Part shown: positions 1 through 12,157 of the stretch, one piece after another
How positions within the stretch are numbered: the stretch's first letter is position 1
Layout of the letters: every line of letters begins with the position of its first letter
NCBI RefSeq assembly: GCF_965363235.1
Contig: NC_134842.1
Location: forward strand, 33,666,958 to 33,730,957
Direction of reading: 5' to 3'
Source: Mytilus galloprovincialis
Lineage: Eukaryota > Mollusca > Bivalvia > Mytilida > Mytilidae
DNA: 64,000 nucleotides
Position numbers and translations under genes: made by a program
Notes under the pieces: model-generated
Database searches by the model: none
What the model was told of the DNA's origin: nothing
The model's input: the letters and a program-made list of their open reading frames with translations, nothing else

Positions 1-72
1 TTGGTTAACACATGTTAGAACGGAAATGACAAGAGAAATGCATATATAAGGAGTATATAGGTATGAAAACGA
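1..72 (+). promoter_or_regulatory. TATA-bearing module 1 of the array
   Basis: A module with an ATTGG-type start, ACACATGTTAGAA, a GAAATG block, TATATAA at 43-49 and AAGGAGTAT. It recurs at 106-180 and 1401-1480 and in all array copies (for example 6204-6277, 14091-14162 and 15491-15575). It looks like a duplicated core promoter, but no transcript start can be proven. Confidence 0.35.
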
Positions 73-105
73 ATTTATATAAGTAAATTTTTAAATTACG
101 CCTTA

Positions 106-218
106 CTATGATTTGATAACACATGTAAACACTGAAATGACAAGTGAAATTCACATATAAGGAGTATTCGTATGAAAACTAATGTATAATACTAAATCTT
201 TGAATTACGCTTAAAGGT
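106..218 (+). promoter_or_regulatory. TATA-bearing module 2 followed by a splice-donor-like site
   Basis: TATAA lies at 156-160 in the same context as the other modules. About 57 bp downstream is AAAG followed by GTAAGC at 217, a good donor sequence. TATA, a short exon-sized gap and a donor would fit a 5' untranslated first exon. The next exon is not identified. Confidence 0.3.
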
Positions 219-288
219 AAGCCTTAAATTATCAGCTATATTGAAACAACCAACTAGAAAAAAAGTGCTAAGTAATACTTGGACGAGT

Positions 289-486
289 CCCAATTATAAA
301 GACCGTTGGTTTTCCTGTTTATAGTGTTTTAAACTAGTAATTTCAGGGCCATGTATAGCTTGCTGTTCGTATTGATCCAAGGGTCCGTGTTGAAGGCCAT
401 ATTTTGACCTATGATGTTTTACTTTTCAACAAATTGTGACTTGGATGATTAGTTGTCTCATTAGCACTCATACCACATCTTTTTAT
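289..486 (+). repeat. Mussel dispersed repeat R1
   Basis: Starts near GACCGTTGGTTTTCC and ends near CATACCACATCTTT. I recognise this wording from many mussel loci. The same copy is at 14379-14576 in leader copy 2. Other members are at 13725-13910, 32040-32270, 40988-41170 and 43166-43352. Confidence 0.7.
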
Positions 487-887
487 ATCTGTTTTACTGA
501 CGATGATAATGCATAAAAAAACAGTATAATCTTATCTTTTAAAAATTAAATGTATTTTGTGAGTCTTGTATGATTTTTAATTTGGGTGCATTTATATGTT
601 TTAGAGCTAAGTATGACGTCCATTTTCAATAAACTAGTACACAATGCTACGCTTGAAAACGACCTGGATAAGGAATAAAGAAACAAGATATCCTTCCGTG
701 GCATTTTCAGGAAACATTTAAAATCGATGCAGTATCCGTACTCTTTACGATTATAGGGTAACTGCATGTAGACTATTTTGTTCAATTAAAAGAGTGCATT
801 CAATTTATTTTTTACATCTTGATAGTTATTGAAATATTATGATTCAGTGATGGGAAAATAGTTTTTGACGATGACATTTCCCCCCAG

Positions 888-1245
888 ATAGCTATCGCAA
901 GATCTCATTATATTTAGTGTGTCATTTTGACTTATCACAAAATGTAGTTACATATCCTAAAACCGAACATGTATGTGAACAAAATTGCTTAGAAGACCAA
1001 CAAAAACGATGCACACTTAAGGACCTGTTCATATTTGATTCAATACCTTTACAAATTTAGGAATAATAGATGTGAAACATGTTTATGTACTGGAATTGCC
1101 TTTATTAATATTGACGAAACAGGATTTCATCTTTTCTGATGTGGAATTTGCTGTTTATCATGTTGATGGATATCAATTTTTGAAAAATACAAAGTCTGAA
1201 ATATGTACGAAATTGTCAAAAATAAGAGACATATTGGAAATGTAG
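888..1245 (+). pseudogene. Possible decayed terminal exon, two overlapping frames
   Basis: A pyrimidine-rich run ending CCCCCAG at 881-887 precedes an open frame of 57 residues to a TAG at 1058. It includes the stretch CEQNCLEDQQKRC. In a different frame, 1039-1245 encodes a second protein-like stretch (DVKHVYVLELP at its start, KIRDILEM at its end). One indel near 1055 would join them. In the three copies of the second frame I see two base changes, both third-position and silent (AAA/AAG, TTG/TTA). Two changes are too few to claim selection. The family is not recognised, and it could still be chance. Confidence 0.25.
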
Positions 1246-1400
1246 TTGGATTTATTGCTATAGGATATGTTTATTAATTTCCACTGAAGATGTTCGCTGA
1301 ATATTAAGCAAAAAATTTAAACATGTTAAAAGACACGACGAATATCACCTCAAGAATTTTAATATAAGGAAGCACGTGTACATGAAGCTTACAATATTTT

Positions 1401-1530
1401 CGTCTACTTTGATTGGATAATATATTCCACAAGTTAGATACAGGAGAAATGCATATATAAGGAGTATTCGTCGGAAAACTAAGATTTATGTCTATATTCT
1501 AAATTATGCCCAATGACTAAATAAAAAGGT
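1401..1530 (+). promoter_or_regulatory. TATA-bearing module 3 followed by a splice-donor-like site
   Basis: Contains TTTGATTGGATAA, ATGCATATATAA (TATATAA at 1454-1460) and AAGGAGTATTCGT. AAAAAG followed by GTAAGA at 1529 gives the same TATA-to-donor layout as module 2, at about 70 bp. The layout is repeated in unit copies 2 and 3. Confidence 0.3.
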
Positions 1531-2689
1531 AAGACTCTATACTACATTATTACAATCTGCTAGACAAAAGTGCAAAGTAATACATGGACTAGTCGAAATT
1601 ATTTATCTTTGTATTTTAATTACACATGTAAGGCATGGCGTTGTCAGTTTATTTTCGATCAATGAGTTTGACAGTCCCTCTGGTATCTTTCGCCCCTCTT
1701 TTAAAGATGTTGCTTTTAAATGGTTACATCTCTTAGCTACAAATACAAAACTAATATTTACGATAGATATTTACCATTTATAAACAATCATATTTCGATG
1801 CGAGACATATCAAAACGGGAGCGAGCAATTAAAGGATAGGATTTTAAATAGATTGAATAAACATATACAACATCGGTTCTTCCAATGCGTAAATGTATCT
1901 TAAGGGGGCTCCTGGGTATAAATCTATTTTTTTTCTAATATGGGATTTTGCTATACTTTTTTTATAAATGAACTTTATCATATACTTAAATGAAAAATGA
2001 AATAAAAAAATGGGGTCACCGTTCATTTAAGCTCACAATCTGCCTCTTGAAGAAGCATACATTTTTGTTAATGTCCTTTTTTTCTGTTAAACTAATAGGA
2101 GAAATAGAGGTAATATCGAAATAGAAAATAACCTAATTCCAGAAATCGCTTAAATTTTACAATTATGCAGCTTATTTGATAACAATAATAAAAAATATAG
2201 GTCACCGATGAGTCAAAAAAGATATTTTAAATTTAATGCCAAAAAAATGGCATTTTTGCAATAAAGGGAGATAATTTGGAGCTTTTTCAATGATATAAAC
2301 ATTTTAAAAGTCATCTGGGGACAAACCGGAACAATGTTTTGGGTTGATTTTTGTACCATATCATAAAGTAATAACTAATAGTGTAATAAATAAAATTTGT
2401 AATAAAAAAATAAAGGTTTAATTTTTTGCTGAAAGTTTTGTACCCACGAGCCATATTAAAACTTATAATAAGATGCTTTTATTTTAAAATGATACAGCAG
2501 ATAAATCAAAAATTTAATCAACAATAGCAAACAAAAAACCCCAAACAACACAAAAATAAAAACAAAACAAAAACAAAGCAAAACAAAATAAAACAATTAA
2601 GGATCAAAACAAGTTTAATTGAGTGTTTGTTAGGTGTTTAAAGCCCTTTCTAAAAATTTTACGCTTTTTGTTGCTATCAGTTTGCATGG

Positions 2690-2880
2690 TAGAGGAAGCC
2701 AGATTGTCCGGATAGACCCATCGGATTTTGGTTTTGAAACTGTCAATCTTTAACAATTCAGGTTGGAGTCAAACGCACCTGCAACGCGTAGGGGGCTAAC
2801 TCTTACTCCGTGTGTTGTCATTAAAAGCTAGTGATTTTGTAGATTTACTACACTTTGAACACTCGAAATACTATAAACGA
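2690..2880 (+). repeat. Possible decayed SINE-like repeat in unit A
   Basis: Stretches such as GTCAAACGCACCTGC and GCTAGTGATTTTGTAG resemble the second half of the SINE-like repeat at 54975-55245, strongly diverged. Copies follow in the other units (near 7490 and 16785). Confidence 0.35.
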
Positions 2881-3494
2881 AAACGAATTATTAAGAACAT
2901 GACATAACGAATTTTGACCATTGTAATTCAACCTTTTGGGATAACAAATAAATGAAATCACGATAAACGCTGTGACTTTAGTGTGATTTTCTAGTGCATT
3001 GACAATGATTTGGTAAGCTGTTGGTCATATAGACCGACTAACATGTTTAGTTACCAGTTAAAGCTCATTATAACTATATCTACATGTATAGTGTAACTCA
3101 TTGTTTTTAAAAAGAACTAACATGAAGGCATATTGACATTTTAGCAGGGTATGTATTTCTGTTGCAATTCAATGTTCATATCATACTTAATCAATTGATA
3201 GAGATTGCAGAATGTTTGTCGATACATTCGATTTTAGTAGTAAGGAAAAATAAGTTTTGTTTTCATTAAAAAATGTATCCTATTTCAAAATTACTTATAC
3301 TGATCTTGCCACGTGAACGTACAGTTATCTCTGCGTTGATCATAGACAATGATAAATAGCTTGCAGGTTTGAATCTTTATTGTGACTAGTCCAAAACATT
3401 GTCAGCTGATTTTTAGCTTTTTTTAGGTAGGGGTGTTACGCAATCGCAATTATGTAAGAGAAGAATTCAGCGCCCAGAAATATAGTTAATCCAC

Positions 3495-3730
3495 ATTGTT
3501 TGGTACCTGTCTCAAGTCAGGAGCCTATTGTTCAGTGGTTGTCGTTTGCTGCAGTCCGTCCTATTTTTTGTTTTCGTTTATTGTTAAGTCATAATTTATG
3601 CCGTGAGTTTTTCTCTTTGAAAAATATCTAATTCTTTCACGATTTTGTTTTAATATAACTGAGTAAAGCTGACAATGCAATATGGGTTTTGCTTATTGTT
3701 AACGCTGGTACGTATACGGTTGCATATATG
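3495..3730 (+). repeat. Decayed R1-type repeat inside unit A
   Basis: Contains AAGTCAGGAGCCTATTGTTC, then a diverged form of the 'GCTGACAATGCAATATGGG' stretch seen in R1. Equivalent copies lie in unit copies 2 and 3 (about 8292-8526 and 17587-17819). Confidence 0.55.
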
Positions 3731-3741
3731 TTCTTCTATCC

Positions 3742-4845
3742 ACATCAAGTATTCAATTCATCAATTTGTTAAATAGATAAGATGTATCGAAATATGAAAT
3801 TTAATTCCATGACGCCTAGAAAATTCATCTGATGTCAGACACATTCACCCGAAAGCAATTTATTGAACCAAAAGTACTAAACATCCTTTTTTCCACAGGA
3901 TTACATTTGTTTGTACTTTTGTCATCGTAACACGCCTTGGTCTTCCGTTATTGGAAGAAAATTACAGTTTTATTTTATAGTAGTTTGCCTGTTTTATTTC
4001 TTTTAGATGTTAGACATCTACTTCAGTTATTTTTGATGTTCCAATGACCACTTATAGGACAAGTGTCCATGTAAAACACAATACAATGAAATTTATTATA
4101 TTTGTAGATACTACTATGTCATTGCAAACTGCCAATTCCCATAATTTATGGAAGTGTCTTTGGTAATTTAGATGAAGGGTGTCCCCTTTAAAGCAATAAC
4201 GTTTTACTGGTTTAATTCTGTGAAAAAAAATTTTGTTTTTGCATTGTTCTGAAAATCATCATCTTCGACAAATTATTTTCACTAAATCGACTAATTGAAC
4301 TCAAATTTAAAAAAGAAAAATCTAACAGACAGTCAGAAATTTAAATCTAAACTTGCAATTTAAGATACAATTAGCCTTTATGCCAAACCTTTATCGTAAC
4401 AAACCTTTAATTTTATTCGGAAAAGATGCTGATACGTTTCATACTATCAATTATATCACAACTATGCTGTAGAATTTCTAATGCTTAAATCATTATCATT
4501 TGTGATTGTATGGTATATTTGTATGCAAAAAAGAGGCGAATTGCTTTCCCCCACATCAATTTGTCAAATTAAAATAATAACAATTAAATAGATAAAATGT
4601 ATCTAAAAATAACTTTTATTTTCTTGACACCTAGAAAGGTCATCTTGTGTCAGAAATAATTACCCAAAAGCAAGTTATTTGACCAAAGCTCCAATAGTCC
4701 ATTTCACCACAGGTGATTTTGTTTGTACATTTACCCGAAAACATCTTATTTGACTTAAAGGTTCAGTATACGTATATTTATTAACCACAGGGTTACATTT
4801 GTTTTTACTTCTGTCATCATAACATGCCTTGGTCTTCCGTTATCA
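3742..4845 (+). repeat. Internal diverged direct repeat in unit A
   Basis: 3742-3955 and 4551-4845 share the order: AAATAGATAA, TGACGCCTAGAAA or TGACACCTAGAAA, a TCAGA block, GGTTACATTTGTTT-like text, and CGCCTTGGTCTTCCGTTAT. The two halves are about 0.8 kb apart. A third, poorer fragment lies outside the array at about 20090-20160. Confidence 0.7.
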
Positions 4846-5433
4846 AAAGTACTAACACATGTCATGCTGTGGTTCAATGAACTATCGTAGCTTTGGTCAA
4901 ACGAATTGTTTTCGGGTAAATGTGTCGGTTATAAGTTGACCTTTTTAATTGCCATAACATTAAATTTCGTATTTTAATAAAATTATCTATTCATTTTTCT
5001 AATAACAGACAAACATGAACTGCAGTATTTCTTACGACGACAATCATCGATTTCGAAACTTAAATGTGTACATGTGTAACAAAATCAAACATGTCAATTT
5101 CAGCATGCATGTTAAGTGTATGTCAAGTTCAGTTCAAAATTCTGTAGCGTAGGACAACTCGTACACTTCTGTTTCAAATTGTACAATGTTTTGTTATTTG
5201 TTTTTACTATTGAAATTAGTTGTAATGTTAAAATAGATAATTATCCACCTTGAGCGATGTAGAATTGTTAACCATTCGAGATTCTTTTTTGCGAACCCGT
5301 CTTCAGCTAGCTGTGATTTAAATATTAAAACGCGGGCCTCCAGGAATTTTAAAACGAAAATAATGCAAAAAAATGTATGTTTTATGCGTCTTTAAAAGCA
5401 CAAACAATATACAGAACTAATAACAGGATAAAG

Positions 5434-5737
5434 ACAATAACTGTTTAGTGTCTTTAAATATCATCTGTTGTTGTACTCGACTCGAAACAGGAGTAATAGC
5501 TCGATAAAGCTCACGTTACACCTGTTTCTTTTTTTCTTTCTTTTTTTTAAATAATATCTTTATTGCCCTTTTCTTTGCTGTTGTTACAAATTACTCGACC
5601 TACAGCTGTTGGCCGAGTATCCCTGTGAACTAGTCACTGGATAGCCAGGGAATTTATGCAGTGAATTCATATTTATAGATAGTTTCTTAGCCTCGTACAC
5701 ATACAGCTGATATTTAAAGACACTAAACAGTTATTGC
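5434..5737. mobile_element. Inverted-repeat (MITE-like) element in unit A
   Basis: Inverted arms of 34 bp at 5434-5467 and 5704-5737 carry AATAACTGTTTAGTGTCTTT and its complement, with two mismatches. The inside has no coding capacity. Copies of the element sit at 10227-10530 and 19518-19830 by virtue of the array. No target duplication was identified. Confidence 0.65.
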
Positions 5738-5859
5738 CTATACAAAACGTTTTAAAAAACATGAAAAAAAACATTTTATTTCACGACAACAAGCGAATTC
5801 CAATTGCGTCCGTTAAATTCATTCACAAATGTTGTAAAATAAGGACCATTATCATGTTG

Positions 5860-6042
5860 ATAATAGATGTGAAACATGTTTATGTACTGGAATTGCCTTT
5901 ATTAATATTGACGAAGCAGGATTTCATCTTTTCTGATGTGGAATTTGCTGTTTATCATGTTGATGGATATCAATTTTTGAAAAATACAAAGTCTGAAATA
6001 TGTACGAAATTGTCAAAAATAAGAGACATATTGGAAATGTAG
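5860..6042 (+). pseudogene. Array copy of the DVKHVYVLELP frame across the tandem junction
   Basis: Because copies 1 and 2 abut, the end of unit copy 1 (from 5734) reads in frame into this stretch and gives a 102-residue ORF ending at 6042. The joined ORF is a product of the duplication junction. The part from 5860 on is shared with 1065-1245 and 15155-15335. There is no recognisable domain. Confidence 0.2.
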
Positions 6043-9000
6043 TTGGATTTATTGCTATAGGATATGTTTATTAATTTCCACTGAAGATGTTCGCTGAATA
6101 TTAAGCAAAAAATTTAAACATGTTAAAAGACACGACGAATATCACCTCAAGAATTTTAATATAAGGAAGCACGTGTACATGAAGCTTACAATATTTTTGT
6201 CTACTTTGATTGGATAATATATTCCACAAGTTAGATACAGGAGAAATGCATATATAAGGAGTATTCGTCGGAAAACTAAGATTTATGTCTATATTCTAAA
6301 TTATGCCCAATGACTAAATAAAAAGGTAAGACTCTATACTACATTATTACAATCTGCTAGACAAAAGTGCAAAGTAATACATGGACTAGTCGAAATTATT
6401 TATCTTTGTATTTTAATTACACATGTTAGACATGGCGTTGTCAGTTTATTTTCGATCAATGAGTTTGACTGTCCCTCTGGTATCTTTCGCCCCTCTTTTA
6501 AAGATGTTGCTTTTAAATGGTTACATCTCTTAGCTACAAATACAAAACTAATATTTACGATAGATATTTACCATTTATAAACAATCATATTTCGATGCGA
6601 GACATATCAAAACGGGAGCGAGCAATTAAAGGATAGGATTTTAAATAGATTGAATAAACATATACAACATCGGTTCTTCCAATGCGTAAATGTATCTTAA
6701 GGGAGCTCCTGGGTATAAATCTATTTTTTTTCTAATATAGGATTTTGCTATACTTTTTTTATAAATGAACTTTATCATATACTTAAATGAAAAATGAAAT
6801 AAAAAAATGGGGTCACCGTTCATTTAAGCTCACAATCTGCCTCTTGAAGAAGCATACATTTTTGTTAATGTCCTTTTTTTCTGTTAAACTAATAGGAGAA
6901 ATAGAGGTAATATCGAAATAGAAAATAACCTAATTCCAGAAATCGCTTAAATTTTACAATTATGCAGCTTATTTGATAACAATAATAAAAAATATAGGTC
7001 ACCGATGAGTCAAAAAAGATATTTTAAATTTAATGCCAAAAAAATGGCATTTTTGCAATAAAGGGAGATAATTTGGAGCTTTTTCAATGATATAAACATT
7101 TTAAAAGTCATCTGGGGACAAACCGGAACAATGTTTTGGGTTGATTTTTGTACCATATCATAAAGTAATAACTAATAGTGTAATAAATAAAATTTGTAAT
7201 AAAAAAATAAAGGTTTAATTTTTTGCTGAAAGTTTTGTACCCACGAGCCATATTAAAACTTATAATAAGATGCTTTTATTTTAAAATGATACAGCAGATA
7301 AATCAAAAATTTAATCAACAATAGCAAACAAAAAACCCCAAACAACACAAAAATAAAAACAAAACAAAAACAAAGCAAAACAAAATAAAACAATTAAGGA
7401 TCAAAACAAGTTTAATTGAGTGTTTGTTAGGTGTTTAAAGCCCTTTCTAAAAATTTTACGCTTTTTGTTGCTATCAGTTTGCATGGTAGAGGAAGCCAGA
7501 TTGTCCGGATAGACCCATCGGATTTTGGTTTTGAAACTGTCAATCTTTAACAATTCAGGTTGAAGTCAAACGCACCTGCAACGCGTAGGGGGCTAACTCT
7601 TACTCCGTGTGTTGTCATTAAAAGCTAGTGATTTTGTAGATTTACTACACTTTGAACACTCGAAATACTATAAACGAAAACGAATTATTAAGACCATGAC
7701 ATAACGAATTTTGACCATTGTAATTCAACCTTTTGGGATAACAAATAAATGAAATCACGATAAACGCTGTGACTTTAGTGTGATTTTCTAGTGCATTGAC
7801 AATGATTTGGTAAGCTGTTGGTCATATAGACCGACTAACATGTTTAGTTACCAGTTAAAGCTCATTATAACTATATCTACATGTATAGTGTAACTCATTG
7901 TTTTTAAAAAGAACTAACATGAAGGCATGACATTTTAGCAGGGTATGTATTTCTGTTGCAATTCAATGTTCATATCATACTTAATCAATTGATAGAGATT
8001 GCAGAATGTTTGTCGATACATTCGATTTTAGTAGTAAGGAAAAATAAGTTTTGTTTTCATTAAAAAATGTATCCTATTTCAAAATTACTTATACTGATCT
8101 TGCCACGTGAACGTACAGTTATCTCTGCGTTGATCATAGACAATGATAAATAGCTTGCAGGTTTGAATCTTTATTGTGACTAGTCCAAAACATTGTCAGC
8201 TGATTTTTAGCTTTTTTTAGGTAGGGGTGTTACGCAATCGCAATTATGTAAGAGAAGAATTCAGCGCCCAGAAATATAGTTAATCCACATTGTTTGGTAC
8301 CTGTCTCAAGTCAGGAGCATATTGTTCAGTGGTTGTCGTTTGCTGCAGTCCGTCCTATTTTTTGTTTTCGTTTATTGTTAAGTCATAATTTATGCCGTGA
8401 GTTTTTCTCTTTGAAAAATGTCTAATTCTTTCACGATTTTGTTTTAATATAACTGAGTAAAGCTGACAATGCAATATGGGTTTTGCTTATTGTTAACGCT
8501 GGTACGTATACGGTTGCATATATGTTCTTCTATCCACATCAAGTATTCAATTCATCAATTTGTTAAATAGATAAGATGTATCGAAATATGAAATTTAATT
8601 CCATGACGCCTAGAAAATTCATCTGATGTCAGACACCTTCACCCGAAAGCAATTTATTGAACCAAAAGTACTAAACATCCTTTTTTCCACAGGATTACAT
8701 TTGTTTGTACTTTTGTCATCGTAACACGCCTTGGTCTTCCGTTATTGGAAGAAAATTACAGTTTTATTTTATAGTAGTTTGCCTGTTTTATTTCTTTTAG
8801 ATGTTAGACATCTACTTCAGTTATTTTTGATGTTCCAATGACCACTTATAGGACAAGTGTCCATGTAAAACACAATACAATGAAATTTATTATATTTGTA
8901 GATACTACTATGTCATTGCAAACTGCCAATTCCCATAATTTATGGAAGTGTCTTTGGTAATTTAGATGAAGGGTGTCCCTTTAAAGCAATAACGTTTTAC

Positions 9001-10652
9001 TGGTTTAATTCTGTGAAAAAAAAATTTGTTTTTGCATTGTTCTGAAAATCATCATCTTCGACAAATTATTTTCACTAAATCGACTAATTGAACTCAAATT
9101 TAAAAAAGAAAAACTAACAGACAGTCAGAAATTTAAATCTAAACTTGCAATTTAAGATACAATTAGCCTTTATGCCAAACCTTTATCGTAACAAACCTTT
9201 AATTTTATTCGGAAAAGATGCTGATACGTTTCATACTATCAATTATATCACAACTATGCTGTAGAATTTCTAATGCTTAAATCATTATCATTTGTGATTG
9301 TATGGTATATTTGTATGCAAAAAAGAGGCGAATTGCTTTCCCCCACATCAATTTGTCAAATTAAAATAATAACAATTAAATAGATAAAATGTATCTAAAA
9401 ATAACTTTTATTTTCTTGACACCTAGAAAGGTCATCTTGTGTCAGAAATAATTACCCAAAAGCAAGTTATTTGACCAAAGCTCCAATAGTCCATTTCACC
9501 ACAGGTGATTTTGTTTGTACATTTACCCGAAAACATCTTATTTGACTTAAAGGTTCAGTATACGTATATTTATTAACCACAGGGTTACATTTGTTTTTAC
9601 TTCTGTCATCATAACATGCCTTGGTCTTCCGTTATCAAAAGTACTAACACATGTCATGCTGTGGTTCAATGAACTATCGTAGCTTTGGTCAAACGAATTG
9701 TTTTCGGGTAAATGTGTCGGTTATAAGTTGACCTTTTTAATTGCCATAACATTAAATTTCGTATTTTAATAAAATTATCTATTCATTTTTCTAATAACAG
9801 ACAAACATGAACTGCAGTATTTCTTACGACGACAATCATCGATTTCGAAACTTAAATGTGTACATGTGTAACAAAATCAAACATGTCAATTTCAGCATGC
9901 ATGTTAAGTGTATGTCAAGTTCAGTTCAAAATTCTGTAGCGTAGGACAACTCGTACACTTCTGTTTCAAATTGTACAATGTTTTGTTATTTGTTTTTACT
10001 ATTGAAATTAGTTGTAATGTTAAAATAGATAATTATCCACCTTGAGCGATGTAGAATTGTTAACCATTCGAGATTCTTTTTTTGCGAACCCGTCTTCAGC
10101 TAGCTGTGATTTAAATATTAAAACGCGGGCCTCCAGGAATTTTAAAACGAAAATAATGCAAAAAAATGTATGTTTTATGCGTCTTTAAAAGCACAAACAA
10201 TATACAGAACTAATTACAGGATAAAGACAATAACTGTTTAGTGTCTTTAAATATCATCTGTTGTTGTACTCGACTCGAAACAGGAGTAATAGCTCGATAA
10301 AGCTCGCGTTACACCTGTTTCTTTTTTTCTTTTTTTTTTTTAAATAATATCTTTATTGCCCTTTTCTTTGCTGTTGTTACAAATTACTCGAACTACAGCT
10401 GTTGGCCGAGTATCCCTGTGAACTAGTCACTGGATAGCCAGGGAATTTATGCAGTGAATTCATATTTATAGATAGTTTCTTAGCCTCGTACACATACAGC
10501 TGATATTTAAAGACACTAAACAGTTATTGCCTATACAAAACGTTTTAAAAAACATGAAAAAAAACATTTTATTTCACGACAACAAGCGAATTCCAATTGC
10601 GTCCGTTAAATTCATTCACAAATGTTGTAAAATAAGGACCATTATCATGTTG
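5860..10652. repeat. 4.8 kb tandem unit A, copy 2
   Basis: Direct tandem copy of 1063-5859, 4793 bp long. Differences include a 3 bp deletion near 7927 and changes in A and T run lengths. It ends at 10652 and is followed by a 35 bp tail (10653-10687) that also follows copy 3 (19944-19978). The tail therefore belongs to the older duplicated segment. Confidence 0.95.
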
Positions 10653-10969
10653 ATTTTTTGATTTTGATATTTGGATTTATTTAATTAAAGTAAATAAATA
10701 GGTTTTAACAAAGTAAAAGTAATATACCACTGCAAATTGTTAAACAATTTATAGAAAATTAACACCTTGAAAAAACCTGCGTTTTGACCTACACAGGAAA
10801 ATTGTCATAACGTATACTTGTTCGTCCGTGTGTATAAAATCTTCCGTTTAGGAATACGAAGCTTTTCTTTAAATATCAATAAAATATATCTAACACTCGG
10901 GGAGAATATCAACAATTAAAGTACAGGTGTAAGAACAGAATTTAAGGAGAAATGAAATATTTTTGATGT

Positions 10970-11238
10970 TCATAGTTCATTAATTCTGTATGAATAAGAT
11001 TTGATAGTAAAAATTAGTTCCTTATAATTAACAATAATTTTGTCAACAGAGTTATTAACTGAATCATTACTACCTAAGTGTATAATAATATGAGAATAGT
11101 TAGCTAAACATATTTTCTACCTTTAATCATGTTTCTTAAAGAATTTATCCTGGCTCCTCCTATTGCGACCAAATCCATGCAAAATATGTCATCCAAATAT
11201 TTCCCTATAGAGTCTGTAAATACCAAAACCTTTCTTTC
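10970..11238 (-). pseudogene. Decayed SGNH-hydrolase-like fragment, retroelement-type
   Basis: Read on the minus strand, one frame gives KVLVFTDSIGKYLDDIF and continues to an in-frame TAG. A neighbouring frame resumes with NYSHIIIHLGSNDSVNNSVD and ends at TGA (10970). TDSIG fits the SGNH block I (GDSI) and HLGSND fits the GxND block. Such esterase-like domains occur in ORF1 of some invertebrate LINEs, and similar free-standing copies are common in mollusc repeats. A frameshift near 11120 separates the two halves, so it is not functional as it stands. A host lipase/esterase pseudogene is the alternative. Confidence 0.6.
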
Positions 11239-11239
11239 A

Positions 11240-12157
11240 CAACTTCTGAAAGACAAAATTTGCCATGTTTCTTACTACAATTTTTTTTAATATATTTTGT
11301 AACTGAATCAGATCGCTAGGCACGTGAGAACAAAAGGCATAAGTCACACCACCCCTCCTAAAACTGTTATGAATATAAATTAGGATCTCTCCCTGTCTTC
11401 AGAATAACAGATTTCAGTTTTTTATGGAACTGTGCATCAGTGAAAAAAAAGCAATGCGTAAGTGATTATATGGCTACTTAATAAAACGGTTGCTAGGCAA
11501 CCTTCCTTTCACTGGAACCAAAAAAAAACCTTGTTTTGCCTAGTTTCTAAACAAAGGCTATCAATGAACTATATATAAACTTATTCATGAAAGGGGCTAA
11601 AAACGCCCTTTATCATACCTTGTCCTTTGAGGCCTAAACGAAAAAAAAAACGTAAATCCTTTCATTTTACGTTTATACAGGCTCCAATCTTCACCTTATT
11701 CTGGAACAGTAGTACAATTTTACCAATAGAAAGACACAATAAAAGTTAATATATCAGCTCAATAATGTGAGATATATGGTTAGAGATGGTAGTGTTATGA
11801 CAAGACTTCTAAACTGACCATGTGAGGCAAAAATGTTATTGTTTTTATTTATAGGCATTTAGTAAGATGTGGACTGGAGACAAAACAGAATTGGATACTA
11901 TATAGAATATTGTATATTGGAATGATTAACTACTAAACTCTTCATAGTTTTCTAAATGCTTTTTATTTGTTATCAGAATAGTTTCAAGCAGGTTCTTGAA
12001 ATCATGTCACACAATATATACATAGGGTCTTGTTTTCAAATTCTTAAAAAATTGTAACAAGGTAGGGGGTATAAAATGTACTATAAAAGATATAGTATAT
12101 ACTTTGTAATACAGCTTTTTAACCAACCACGCCTCTTTTGGGGAGAAAGGAAGAATC
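11240..12157. other. Spacer without recognisable genes
   Basis: AT-rich. Contains the X-box palindrome and an inverted motif around ACGTAAATCC/TTTTACGTTTATAC (11640-11680). I find no coding signal. Confidence 0.5.
11488..11502. promoter_or_regulatory. X-box-like 15 bp palindrome
   Basis: GGTTGCTAGGCAACC is a perfect inverted repeat that closely matches the RFX-factor X-box. It stands in spacer DNA with no gene beside it, so a regulatory role is only possible. Confidence 0.35.

Larger units (their letters stand above)
1..1062. repeat. Leader segment L of the segmental array, copy 1
   Basis: Nearly identical to 14091-15152, with a constant offset of 14090 bp. It contains two TATA-bearing modules (1-72 and 106-180), a copy of a common mussel dispersed repeat at about 289-486, and a possible decayed coding stretch (888-1060). 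A minus-strand ORF at 546-785 appears identically in both copies, but nothing in it looks protein-like. I take it as a chance ORF kept by recent duplication. Confidence 0.9.
1063..5859. repeat. 4.8 kb tandem unit A, copy 1
   Basis: This unit recurs at 5860-10652 and 15153-19943 with only scattered substitutions and short indels, so the duplications are recent. Copies 1 and 2 abut head to tail with a period of 4797 bp. The unit contains a TATA module, AT-rich non-coding DNA, a decayed dispersed repeat (about 3495-3730), an internal diverged direct repeat (3742-3955 and 4551-4845) and an inverted-repeat element (5434-5737). I see no intact gene in it. Confidence 0.95.

Noticed and set aside
546..785. 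Minus-strand ORF of 79 residues, identical at 14636-14875
   Set aside because: Its identity comes from recent duplication of the leader. It has no domain, no supporting splice sites and no third copy.
1844..2026. Minus-strand ORF of 60 residues in all three units (also 6641-6823 and 15935-16117)
   Set aside because: It is kept only by the array. The composition is low in complexity and one copy differs by a non-silent change.
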